6,698 bases of DNA from Hyphomicrobiales bacterium (GCA_027489835.1 JAIXZF010000207.1:1-6698), one strand, 5' to 3'; shown: positions 1 through 6,365, counted from the stretch's first letter. Numbers and translations are program-made. Notes: generated from the sequence alone by a model not told the origin.

Positions 1-422
1 GCCGGCAGCGTGTCGACGAGGCCCATCGAGCGGATGGTGATGTAGTTCTCGAGGATCAGGATGTCCGGCGAGACCATGAGCTGGATCAGAACGAGCGCGA
101 ACAGCACGTCCCGGCCCCAGAACGCGAAGCGCGCGAAGGCGAAGGCCGCCAGCGTGCACAGGATGAACTGGGCGACGAGCACGCCCGTCACCAGGAGCAC
201 GGTGTTGACGAAGTAGCGCGCGAAGGGCGCCGACGCCCAGGCCGTCTCGAAATTCTGCAAGGTCAGCGGCGCGAAGAGGTCGAAGGTCGCGACATAGGCG
301 CTGGGGTGGAAGGCCGTCCACACAGCGAACAGGAGCGGCAGGAGCCAGATCAGCCCGAGCATCCAGGCTGCGACCGTCTCCAGCCACTCGCCTGCGGGGT
401 TATGCCGGTCGATCAGGCTCAC
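1..422 (-). CDS. ugpE: carbohydrate ABC transporter permease, UgpE/MalG type (partial, C-terminus beyond left edge)
   Basis: This is the second inner-membrane permease subunit of the importer; about 140 N-terminal residues are visible. Reading from a GTG at 422, I see a hydrophobic segment at residues 16-38, a second at about 72-97 ending in a typical AFAFARF stretch, and a third at about 105-125. These are followed by the GLVDTLPA region that usually precedes the next helix in MalG/UgpE proteins. The EAA loop that contacts the ATPase lies outside the window. The GTG start overlaps the TGA of the upstream permease (GTGA at 422-419), which points to translational coupling, and a weak GGGTG lies 8 nt upstream. 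The first ATG, at 362, would remove the start of helix 1, so I prefer the GTG. The family is secure; the symbol is by similarity and position after the UgpA-like subunit. Confidence 0.9.
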   Translation of the reverse strand, partial: MSLIDRHNPAGEWLETVAAWMLGLIWLLPLLFAVWTAFHPSAYVATFDLFAPLTLQNFETAWASAPFARYFVNTVLLVTGVLVAQFILCTLAAFAFARFAFWGRDVLFALVLIQLMVSPDILILENYITIRSMGLVDTLP

Positions 423-1294
423 TGGTAGTGCACCCGCTTGTCGGCCAGCAGGAACTGGCCGATCGCGATGAGCGCGAGGATGAGCAGCAACACGATGGTC
501 AGCGTCGCCGCATAGGCCTGGTCGAAGAATTTGAAGCCGACCGTGTAAAGGTGGAACAGCAGCACCGATGTCGAATTGTCGGGGCCGCCGCCCGTCATGA
601 CGAAGATGTGGTCCACCAGCCTGAAGGCATTGATGACCGCGTTGACCAGCACGAAGAGCGTGGTCGGCATCAGCAGCGGAAAGGTGATGCGCCAGAAGAA
701 GGTCCAGCGGCTCGCGCCCTCGATCGCGGCCGCCTCGCGCAGATCCGGCGAGATGTTCTGCAGCGCCGCGAGGTAGAAGATCATGAAGAAGCCGGCTTCC
801 TTCCAGACGGCGACCACGATGAGGCACCACAGCGCGGTGGATTGCGAGCCCAGCCAGTTCACGCCTGTGATGCCGAACGGCCTGAGCAGCTGGTCGACCA
901 GCCCGTATTGCGGATTGTAGAAGAACAGCCAGATGTTCGCGACGGCGATCATCGGCAGCACGGTCGGCGTGAAATAGGCCAGCCGCACGAAGCCCTTGCC
1001 GCGCAGCTTGCCGTTCACGAACAGCGCCATGATGAGCGCGATGGCGATGGAGATCGGCACCGAGGTCAGCGCATAGACCGCGTTGTTTCCCAGCGCCTTC
1101 CAGAAGATCGGGTCGGCCAGCATCGCCTCGTAATTGTCGAGGCCGACGAAGCGCGAGGGCCGGCGAGGCCGCGGCGTCGAATAGAGGCTGTGGATGAAGG
1201 TCGTGACGATGGGGACATGCGTGAAGGTCGCCAGCAGCACGCAGGCCGGCAGCACCAGCAGCCAGGCATGGATGGAATTGCGGGTTCCCGTCAT
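419..1294 (-). CDS. ugpA: carbohydrate ABC transporter permease, UgpA/MalF type
   Basis: This 291-residue protein is the first inner-membrane permease subunit of the importer. The N-terminal helix is at about 11-33, followed by the common FVGLDNYEAML segment at 49-59. Further hydrophobic segments lie at about 70-93, 105-127, 154-176, 205-228 and 261-283. The EAA loop that docks on the ATPase is clear at about 187-210 (EAAAIEGASRW, then FPLLMP). The C-terminus, LLADKRVHYQ, closely resembles that of E. coli UgpA. It begins 61 nt after the binding-protein stop, beyond a strong hairpin, and has no good Shine-Dalgarno sequence directly before its ATG. Its stop overlaps the next permease start by 4 nt. 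The length is normal for the family. Which substrate passes cannot be read from this subunit. Confidence 0.95.
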   Translation of the reverse strand: MTGTRNSIHAWLLVLPACVLLATFTHVPIVTTFIHSLYSTPRPRRPSRFVGLDNYEAMLADPIFWKALGNNAVYALTSVPISIAIALIMALFVNGKLRGKGFVRLAYFTPTVLPMIAVANIWLFFYNPQYGLVDQLLRPFGITGVNWLGSQSTALWCLIVVAVWKEAGFFMIFYLAALQNISPDLREAAAIEGASRWTFFWRITFPLLMPTTLFVLVNAVINAFRLVDHIFVMTGGGPDNSTSVLLFHLYTVGFKFFDQAYAATLTIVLLLILALIAIGQFLLADKRVHYQ

Positions 1295-1308
1295 CGCGCG
1301 GCGCCCAT

Positions 1309-1337
1309 CGCGCCGGCCCTGATCGAGGGCCGGCGCG
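1309..1337 (-). promoter_or_regulatory. intercistronic 12-bp hairpin between binding-protein and permease genes
   Basis: On the minus strand, CGCGCCGGCCCT (1337-1326) and AGGGCCGGCGCG (1320-1309) form a perfect 12-bp stem around the 5-nt loop CGATC. It starts 18 nt after the binding-protein stop and ends 14 nt before the permease ATG. No U-tract follows, so it is not a standard terminator. A weaker alternative 6-bp stem (CGGCGC at 1315-1310 with GCGCCG at 1304-1299) shares bases with it. Such structures between malE-type and malF-type genes are known to protect the upstream message and lower expression of the downstream one. That role is inferred here. Confidence 0.75.
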
Positions 1338-1355
1338 GGCTTGTGCCCCTTGGGT

Positions 1356-2645
1356 TCACTTGTAGGCCGCGAGGACGCGCATGGCTTCCGTCTGGGCCTG
1401 CTTCAGGGCCACATCGGCCGGCCGCGCGCCGGTCAGGATGGCCTGGATCGCGTCGTTCATGAACTTGGTGACGCGCTGGTTCTCGTGGACGGTGAGCTCG
1501 GGCACGGCGTGCTGGAGCTGGTCGCGCGCCACGATCGCCTGCGGGAAGCCATCCGTGTAGCTCTTCAGCGTCGGCGTGGCGTAGGCGGCGGCCGAGGTCG
1601 CGACATAGCCGGTCTTCACCGACCAATCGGCGGCGATGTCGGGCTGGGTCATGAACTGGATGAACTTGAACGCCGCCTCCTGCTTGGCCTGCGAGGCGCC
1701 CTTGAAGACATAGAAATTGCCGCCGCCAGTCGGGGCGCCGTTCTGGCGCATGCCGGGAAGCCAGGCGAGGCCGAAGTCGAACTTGGCGTTCTGCTTGATG
1801 TTGGTCAGGTTTCCGGTGGTGTGCCAGATCATCGCCGCCTTCCCCTCGAGGAAGTCGCGCGGGGTGGCGCCCCAGGAGATGACGCCGGGCGGGTGGCTGC
1901 CGTCGACACGGGACAGGTCATACCAGCCGGACGCCGCCTCGATCACCTTCGGATCGTCATAGAAGACCTTGTTGCCCTCGGGGTTGTTGAGGCGCACGGC
2001 GTTGCCGGTGGTGATCCCGGTGAAGAGCCAGCCCGTGTTGCCGTCCGACGGAATCTGGATGCCCCATTGCGTGACGGCGCCGGAGGCGTCCTTCTTCGTC
2101 AGCTTCTTGGCCATGTCGCGCATTTCGGCCCAGTTCGCCGGTCCCTTGTTGGGATCGAGCCCTGCGGCCTTGAACGCGTCCTTGTTGTAGTAGAGCACCG
2201 GCGTCGAACGCTGGAAGGGAATGGCGAAGGTCTTGCCGTCGACCTTCGCGTTTTCCATGAAGGCTGGATAGAAGGAGGCCAGCCAGGCCTTGTCGGCGGC
2301 CGTCTTCACGAAATTGTCGATCGGGACAATGACGTCCTCGTCAAAGAGCGTGAACAGGTCGGCCGCGAGCAGGATTGCGGTCTCCGGCACGTCGCCACCC
2401 TTGATCGCGGTCAGCACCTTGGTGATCGTCTGGACATAGTCGCCGGCGTAGATCGGCTTGATCTTGATGCCCGGGTTCACCTTCTCGAAGTTCGCCGCGT
2501 ACTCGTCGATGATCTTGGTCACCGGCCCGCCGACCGCGACGGGGAAGTACATCCTGACCTCGACGTCGGCGGCGAGCGCTGTCTTCGGAACGAAGGGGGC
2601 CGCGAGCGCCAGCGCCGAGAATGTCCTGCGTGTGAGCTTGGTCAT
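1356..2645 (-). CDS. ABC transporter periplasmic substrate-binding protein, UgpB-like (extracellular solute-binding family 1)
   Basis: This 429-residue protein is the periplasmic receptor of the importer. I chose the ATG at 2645 because a Shine-Dalgarno GGGGAG (2661-2656) lies 10 nt upstream and it puts a signal peptide at the terminus; an ATG at 2714 would add 23 unlikely residues. The signal carries a twin-arginine motif (TRRTFSA, residues 5-11), a short hydrophobic core and an AxA site near 23-26, suggesting Tat export. There is no lipobox cysteine. The mature part shows the family 1 binding-protein pattern: FEKVNPGIKI at 53-62, the UgpB-like STPVLYYNKDAFKAAGLDP at 147-165 and KTGYVATSAAAY at 344-355. 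The region matching the FWHSMEGELG ligand segment of E. coli UgpB reads YFPVAVGGPV (33-42) instead, so glycerol-3-phosphate specificity is doubtful and I give no symbol. It sits 77 nt after the ATPase gene. Confidence 0.93.
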   Translation of the reverse strand: MTKLTRRTFSALALAAPFVPKTALAADVEVRMYFPVAVGGPVTKIIDEYAANFEKVNPGIKIKPIYAGDYVQTITKVLTAIKGGDVPETAILLAADLFTLFDEDVIVPIDNFVKTAADKAWLASFYPAFMENAKVDGKTFAIPFQRSTPVLYYNKDAFKAAGLDPNKGPANWAEMRDMAKKLTKKDASGAVTQWGIQIPSDGNTGWLFTGITTGNAVRLNNPEGNKVFYDDPKVIEAASGWYDLSRVDGSHPPGVISWGATPRDFLEGKAAMIWHTTGNLTNIKQNAKFDFGLAWLPGMRQNGAPTGGGNFYVFKGASQAKQEAAFKFIQFMTQPDIAADWSVKTGYVATSAAAYATPTLKSYTDGFPQAIVARDQLQHAVPELTVHENQRVTKFMNDAIQAILTGARPADVALKQAQTEAMRVLAAYK

Positions 2646-2655
2646 GAGTTGCCGT

Positions 2656-2661
2656 CTCCCC
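2656..2661 (-). promoter_or_regulatory. ribosome binding site deciding the binding-protein start
   Basis: GGGGAG on the minus strand lies 10 nt before the ATG at 2645. It supports that start over the in-frame ATG at 2714, and the choice is confirmed by the signal peptide that follows. Confidence 0.6.
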
Positions 2662-2722
2662 TGTTGCGGGCCGTGTCCGGACCCGTTCTGATCGTTCTTG
2701 TTTCCTGCAGCCAAGGCGCGCC

Positions 2723-3712
2723 CTAGCCGATCCGTTGTCCCGCCGCGTCGAAGCGGCTCTGCGCGCTCATCGCCCAGTAGGCCGTGAGTTCATCGCCGAC
2801 CCTGATGTCCGACGCGCCCGGAAGCCGCGCCGCGATGCGCCCGCCTTCGGAAGCGAGCGACACGATGGTGTCGGCCCCCATGTACTCCACCGATGTGACG
2901 GCGCCGCGTCGATGCACGGCATCCGCCGGCGCATCGCCGAGGCGCACATGCTCGGGCCTGACGCCCAGCGTGATCTTGCCCTCGCGAACCAGGTTCATGG
3001 CGGGCGCGCCGATGAAGCTGGCGACGAAGGATGTCTGCGGCGCAGCGTAGAGCGCGGCCGGCGGGCCCGCCTGCTCGATGCGGCCATTGCGCATCAGTAT
3101 GACGATGTCGGCCATCGTCATCGCCTCGGTCTGGTCATGGGTGACGTAGACCATGGTCATGCCGAGGCGCTGCTGAAGGGACCTGATCTCCACCCGCATC
3201 TCGTGACGCAGCTGGGCATCGAGATTGGAGAGCGGCTCGTCCATCAGGCAGACCGGCTGCTCCGCGATGATGGCGCGAGCGAGGGCCACGCGCTGGCGCT
3301 GGCCGCCGGAAAGCTGCGCCGGCTTGCGATCGAGATAGCGCGAGAGCTCCACGATGTCGGCGACCTTCTTCAGCCGCGCGTCGCGCTCCGCCCGCGCGAC
3401 CTTGCGGACCTTGAGGCCGAAGATGATGTTCTCGCCCACGGTCAGGTGCGGGAACAGCGCGTAGGACTGGAAGACCATCGAGATGCGGCGCTCGGACGGC
3501 GCAAGCCGCGTCACGTCGCGCCCGGCGATGGAGACGGTGCCCGCGCTGGGTTCCTCGAGGCCCGCGATGAGGCGCAAGGTCGTCGACTTGCCGCAACCCG
3601 ATGGACCGAGCAGCGCCACGAGCTGCCCCTCGGGCACGGTGAAGCTGACATTGTCGACGGCGTTCAGGCCCGCCCAGCTCTTCGTCAAACCTGCAAGCGC
3701 GACCTGGGCCAT
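2723..3712 (-). CDS. ugpC: ABC transporter ATP-binding protein, UgpC/MalK family
   Basis: This cytoplasmic ATPase drives the importer as a homodimer under the two permeases. All catalytic motifs are intact in the 329 residues: Walker A GPSGCGKST at 36-44, Q-loop Q82 in VFQSYALFPH, signature LSGGQ at 134-138, Walker B VCLMDE at 154-159, D-loop SNLDA and switch histidine H192. A MalK-type C-terminal TOBE/regulatory domain follows from about 230, with LGVRPEHVRL at 249-258 and a second strand block around VEYMGADTIV. At 329 residues it is slightly shorter than typical UgpC (about 355), with the shortening in the C-terminal domain. It is the first gene of the transporter set, whereas E. coli ugp places the ATPase late. 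The ATG at 3712 has no strong Shine-Dalgarno. One ATPase of this family often serves several transporters, so the symbol is by family only. Confidence 0.95.
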   Translation of the reverse strand: MAQVALAGLTKSWAGLNAVDNVSFTVPEGQLVALLGPSGCGKSTTLRLIAGLEEPSAGTVSIAGRDVTRLAPSERRISMVFQSYALFPHLTVGENIIFGLKVRKVARAERDARLKKVADIVELSRYLDRKPAQLSGGQRQRVALARAIIAEQPVCLMDEPLSNLDAQLRHEMRVEIRSLQQRLGMTMVYVTHDQTEAMTMADIVILMRNGRIEQAGPPAALYAAPQTSFVASFIGAPAMNLVREGKITLGVRPEHVRLGDAPADAVHRRGAVTSVEYMGADTIVSLASEGGRIAARLPGASDIRVGDELTAYWAMSAQSRFDAAGQRIG

Positions 3713-3821
3713 GGCGTCGTGTCGAATTCCCGGACAACCGGCGCGGTCGGCAGATAGTTTGCCGGCTTCGTCACGCCCCTGCGGAATGATGCCTGCCCGT
3801 TCCGCCCATGCCTATCAGTAG

Positions 3822-3840
3822 AAATCCGCATGCCGGATCT
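3822..3840 (-). terminator. weak hairpin after the phosphatase gene
   Basis: On the minus strand AGATCCG and CGGATTT (one G-U pair) form a 7-bp stem with loop GCATG, starting 5 nt past the phosphatase stop. Only TTTCT follows. It could weakly terminate or simply be chance; if weak, the phosphatase and transporter genes may share transcripts. Confidence 0.25.
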
Positions 3841-3845
3841 GTGGA

Positions 3846-4691
3846 TCAGGCCAGGCCGCCCTCGTCGGCCCCGAAGAAGGCCGCCCTGATGGCGCGCCAG
3901 CTGTCGCCGTCGGGCGCGCAGAGCAGGCCCCTGGACACGGCGCCGGCCCGGTAGGGCGAGCCGTCCAGCAGCCGCGCATGGCCCCCGGCTTCGGCGTAAA
4001 GCAGGGAGCCCGGCGCGTGATCCCAGGGATTGAGCCGGCCATACATCAGGAAGTGGAGATGGCCTGCGGCCGCGAGACGATACTCCTGCCCGCAGCAGCG
4101 CAGAGAGGACACGTCGGCGAAGCGCGGGAAGGCGGAGGGAATGCGCGCACGGTGCGGCTCGTCGAAATACTTCCACGAGACCATGCCCGTGCAGTCCTCA
4201 AGCGGCGCCGGGGCCGCGACGGCCAGATCCGCATGCCCGCCCGCATCCGCGGCGAGCCACGCCCCCTCGCCGCGCAGGGCCATCGCGGTGTCGCCGACAT
4301 TGGGGTCATGGATCGCGGCTGCCACGACTTCGCCCCGGATCAGGGCAGCCCCCATGACGGCGAAGAGCGGCAGGTCGGAAGCGAAGTTCAGCGTGCCGTC
4401 GACCGGATCGACGACGAAGGCGAGATCCGCCTCCGGCAAGGCGGCCAGCAGGCCCGGATCCGCCGCCATCGCTTCCTCGCCGATCACGAGCGCGCCGGGA
4501 AACGCCTTCGCCAGCTCGGCGCAGATGAAGCGCTCGGCCGCCTCGTCGGCATCGGTCACCACGTCGATCGCCGACTTCTTCTGCCGCACGTCGCCAGCGG
4601 CGAGGTTGCGGAATCGCGGCGACACCTCGCGGCGCGCAGCCTCGATCAGGATGGCGGCGAGCCGCTCATGGTCCGCGCGGGTGAAAAGCAT
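3846..4691 (-). CDS. inositol monophosphatase family protein
   Basis: This is a metal-dependent (Mg2+) sugar- or polyol-phosphate phosphatase of 281 residues, close to the usual 265-275. Metal-site motifs are intact: GEE at 71-73, DPVDGTLNF at 95-103 (D95 and D98) and WDHAPGSLLYAEAGG at 223-237 (D224). An unusual RCCGQEY block at 198-204 replaces the more common RSxGSAAL segment, which fits a subfamily distinct from classical SuhB. I chose the ATG at 4691; an in-frame TTG at 4748 would add 19 residues with no family likeness. Only a weak GGA precedes the ATG. It lies 94 nt after tRNA-Ala and 133 nt before the transporter ATPase, all on one strand, so a role with the imported substrate is possible. 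The natural substrate cannot be read: inositol phosphate, fructose bisphosphate, 3'-phosphoadenosine phosphate or histidinol phosphate are all used by relatives. Confidence 0.93.
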   Translation of the reverse strand: MLFTRADHERLAAILIEAARREVSPRFRNLAAGDVRQKKSAIDVVTDADEAAERFICAELAKAFPGALVIGEEAMAADPGLLAALPEADLAFVVDPVDGTLNFASDLPLFAVMGAALIRGEVVAAAIHDPNVGDTAMALRGEGAWLAADAGGHADLAVAAPAPLEDCTGMVSWKYFDEPHRARIPSAFPRFADVSSLRCCGQEYRLAAAGHLHFLMYGRLNPWDHAPGSLLYAEAGGHARLLDGSPYRAGAVSRGLLCAPDGDSWRAIRAAFFGADEGGLA

Positions 4692-4719
4692 GGAGCGGGT
4701 CCACAGATGGTGCGAAGGG

Positions 4720-4748
4720 ACGGTAGGCCCCGCGCAACGGCGCGACAA
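4720..4748 (-). promoter_or_regulatory. weak candidate promoter for the phosphatase gene
   Basis: TTGTCG (4748-4743) and TACCGT (4725-4720) are separated by 17 nt on the minus strand and would start RNA near 4713, about 22 nt before the phosphatase ATG. They match the sigma-70 consensus at only 4 of 6 and 3 of 6 bases, so this may be chance; readthrough from the tRNA promoter is the alternative. Confidence 0.25.
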
Positions 4749-4785
4749 GGCGCATTTCGGAGCATCCGGCTATCTGGGGAAGCCC

Positions 4786-4861
<76 letters not shown>

Positions 4862-4873
4862 AGGGTGAGCGGC

Positions 4874-4902
4874 TTTTAGGCCGGTCCGCCTCGGGCTGTC
4901 AA
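4874..4902 (-). promoter_or_regulatory. sigma-70-type promoter of tRNA-Ala
   Basis: On the minus strand a perfect -35 box TTGACA (4902-4897) is followed after exactly 17 nt by CTAAAA (4879-4874) as the -10 box. The -10 box ends 12 nt before the mature tRNA 5' end at 4861, so RNA would start near 4867 with a leader of about 6 nt. This is a normal arrangement for a stable-RNA promoter. Confidence 0.8.
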
Positions 4903-4953
4903 TCGCCGCAGGCCCCCGCGTAGCCGCGAAGCCGGATACAACGAGAGAGTTTC

Positions 4954-5244
4954 ATGCAGTCCATCCTCGATGTCGTCGATGTCGCGCTCAACCTCTACAC
5001 CTGGATCGTGATCGCCTCCGCCATCATCAGCTGGCTCGTCGCCTTCAACGTCGTAAACCCGCGCAACGACTTCGTCCGGATGGTGTGGGATTTCCTCTAC
5101 CGCGTGACGGAGCCGGCACTGCGGCCGATCCGCAAGGTCATGCCCAACCTGGGCGGCATCGATTTGTCGCCGATCATCCTGCTGCTCTTCATCTTCTTCC
5201 TGCAGAGCATCATCGCGCGCTATCTCAGGCCGATCGTGTTCTGA
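4954..5244 (+). CDS. yggT: YggT family integral membrane protein
   Basis: This 96-residue inner-membrane protein of the YggT family (PF02325) has two hydrophobic segments, at about 10-32 and 70-92. Between them lies the conserved hydrophilic part TEPALRPIRKVMPNLGGID followed by LSPI. The length is right for the single-repeat form common in alphaproteobacteria. A GAGAGAG stretch (4943-4949) ends 4 nt before the ATG and serves as ribosome binding site. The family is linked in the literature to membrane or osmotic functions and to cell division or plastid nucleoid organisation, but its biochemistry is unresolved. It stands alone here, divergent from tRNA-Ala and ended by the hairpin at 5272-5295; in many relatives a DUF167 gene follows, which is not seen here. 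I could not pick out a convincing promoter in the 51 nt between the tRNA -35 box and the ATG. Confidence 0.93.
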   Translation: MQSILDVVDVALNLYTWIVIASAIISWLVAFNVVNPRNDFVRMVWDFLYRVTEPALRPIRKVMPNLGGIDLSPIILLLFIFFLQSIIARYLRPIVF

Positions 5245-5268
5245 CGGCCACGAGTTACCGCTGACAGC

Positions 5269-5295
5269 AAAAAGGCCGGGCGCGAGCCCGGCCTT
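5269..5295 (-). terminator. strong intrinsic terminator between convergent genes
   Basis: AAGGCCGGGC (5272-5281) and GCCCGGCCTT (5286-5295) form a perfect 10-bp stem with the tetraloop GCGA on the plus strand. On the minus strand the stem runs straight into five T residues (5273-5269), the classic form for ending the DUF533 gene transcript. On the plus strand only CGTCGTTC follows the paired TT, so termination of yggT is probably weaker. It lies 27 nt past the yggT stop and 27 nt past the DUF533 stop. Confidence 0.9.
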
Positions 5296-5322
5296 CGTCG
5301 TTCAAGGCGGCCGAACCGCGCT

Positions 5323-6279
5323 TCAGGCCTTCACGGAGCTGGCGGCGAGGTCGATCTGGCCGACGAGCGACGGATCGAGGCCCAGCGCTCCGCCGAGCGC
5401 GGTGAGGAAGCCGGCCTCGGCCTCGGTGTCGGGCTCGATGGCAAGACGGGCCGCCGTGTAGACCTGGGCGGCCAACTCGGGCGTCGCTGCGCCGGCCGCA
5501 AGGTCGTCGATCGAGGCGGGGCTGGCCATCTCGCCCTCCAGCCATGCATTGCCTTCCGGATCGAAGCCCGCTTCCTTCAGGCCCCCGACGATGGCGTGGC
5601 GCTCGGCCTCGTCCACCTGCCCGTCCGAAGCGGCCGCCGCGATCATGGCGCGGATCAGCAGGATGGCGGTGTCGTTGGTCGCTGCCTCGGGCTCGAAGCC
5701 AGAGCCGGCCGGCGCGGGCAGCGCCGGCGCGGTGGCGCCGCCGAGCACCGGGGCGCCTGCCTGATGATTCTGGTAAGCCTTGTAGGCAAGGCCGCCGATG
5801 AGCGCGAGGCCGCCGAGCGCGGCCGCGGAGCCGACAACGCCGCGGCCGGTCTTCGAGCCGAGCACCAGCGCCGCCAACCCTCCAAGCGCCGCGCCCGTGG
5901 CCATCTGGTTCTGCCCGGCAAGTTCCCGCGCGCGGGCCAGGAGGTCGCCCGCCTGCGTGCCGGCGAGCCGCCCCTGCAGCTGGTCGACCGCGCCGCTGGC
6001 GAACTGGCCCGCCTGGCCGGCGAGGCCGCCAGCCTGCGTGCCTGCCTGCTGCGCCCCCTGGCCGAGCTGGCCCAGAACGGAGCCGATCATGCCGCCGAGG
6101 CCCCCGGCCTGGCCGGCCTGTCCCGCCTGCTGGCCGGCCTGGGTGACCTGGCTGAGCACCGAGCCCAACATGCCGCCGAGGCCGCCGCCGGCACCCGGAG
6201 CGCCCGGCTGCTGCCCCTGCTGCGTCATCTGCGAGCCCGCGCTGACCAAAGCATCGAGCAGTTTCTTCGCATCGAACAT
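5323..6279 (-). CDS. DUF533 / TerB-like family membrane protein
   Basis: This 318-residue protein has three parts. Residues 1-125 hold a short amphipathic start (MFDAKKLLDALVSAG) and then a low-complexity Gly/Gln/Ala stretch. Residues 127-141 and 150-170 are two hydrophobic helices joined by the family's GSKTGRG turn and ending in AYKAYQNHQ, the DUF533 (YebE) signature. Residues 203-318 form an Ala-rich helical domain of TerB type, with LIRAMIAAAASDGQVDEAER at 208-227. The low-complexity stretch contains a tandem repeat: residues 32-58 and 59-83 both open with GGLGGM(L/I)GSVL. The start at 6279 is set by the ribosome binding site; the reading frame continues back to 6453 inside the aldolase gene. 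DUF533 proteins are often labelled tellurite resistance, but nothing here supports that; the function is unknown. It follows the aldolase gene by 86 nt on the same strand. Confidence 0.92.
   Translation of the reverse strand: MFDAKKLLDALVSAGSQMTQQGQQPGAPGAGGGLGGMLGSVLSQVTQAGQQAGQAGQAGGLGGMIGSVLGQLGQGAQQAGTQAGGLAGQAGQFASGAVDQLQGRLAGTQAGDLLARARELAGQNQMATGAALGGLAALVLGSKTGRGVVGSAAALGGLALIGGLAYKAYQNHQAGAPVLGGATAPALPAPAGSGFEPEAATNDTAILLIRAMIAAAASDGQVDEAERHAIVGGLKEAGFDPEGNAWLEGEMASPASIDDLAAGAATPELAAQVYTAARLAIEPDTEAEAGFLTALGGALGLDPSLVGQIDLAASSVKA
6031..6186 (-). repeat. tandem in-frame repeat inside the DUF533 gene
   Basis: Two adjacent in-frame units, 6186-6106 (27 codons) and 6105-6031 (25 codons), encode near-identical peptides starting GGLGGMLGSVL and GGLGGMIGSVL and continuing into Gln/Ala/Gly runs. 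The peptide repeat is clear; the DNA has diverged somewhat, so it is an established duplication rather than a fresh one. Confidence 0.7.
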
Positions 6280-6284
6280 CATGT

Positions 6285-6290
6285 CCTCCT
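6285..6290 (-). promoter_or_regulatory. ribosome binding site of the DUF533 gene (two adjacent ATGs)
   Basis: A perfect AGGAGG on the minus strand is followed by AC and then two in-frame ATG codons, at 6282 and 6279. The first is only 2 nt away, too close for efficient initiation; the second is 5 nt away. I therefore chose 6279. Confidence 0.8.
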
Positions 6291-6365
6291 CACCCGCGCC
6301 GATCGCGCGCCCGCTGACCATGTAAGCATCGCGGGGCACGGACCCAACAACGCGCCGCGAATTAT

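Noticed and set aside
1341..2726. 461-residue open frame on the plus strand, antisense to the binding-protein gene
   Set aside because: It has Arg/Gly/Val/Leu-rich composition with no family motif, and it mirrors a well-supported gene. Long antisense frames are expected in GC-rich coding DNA.
2735..3757. 340-residue plus-strand frame opposite the ATPase gene
   Set aside because: It is the shadow of an ATPase with every catalytic motif intact; its composition is His/Arg/Asp-rich and unlike a folded protein.
3713..3821. Promoter or operator for the transporter genes in the gap after the phosphatase
   Set aside because: I looked for paired -35/-10 boxes and a palindromic operator and found only poor matches with wrong spacing, so nothing is called.
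4692..4748. Upstream TTG start for the phosphatase
   Set aside because: The 19 extra residues lack any family likeness, and the ATG at 4691 gives the usual length.
5323..6279. Tellurite resistance function
   Set aside because: The label comes from distant TerB-domain similarity only; no other ter gene is in the window.
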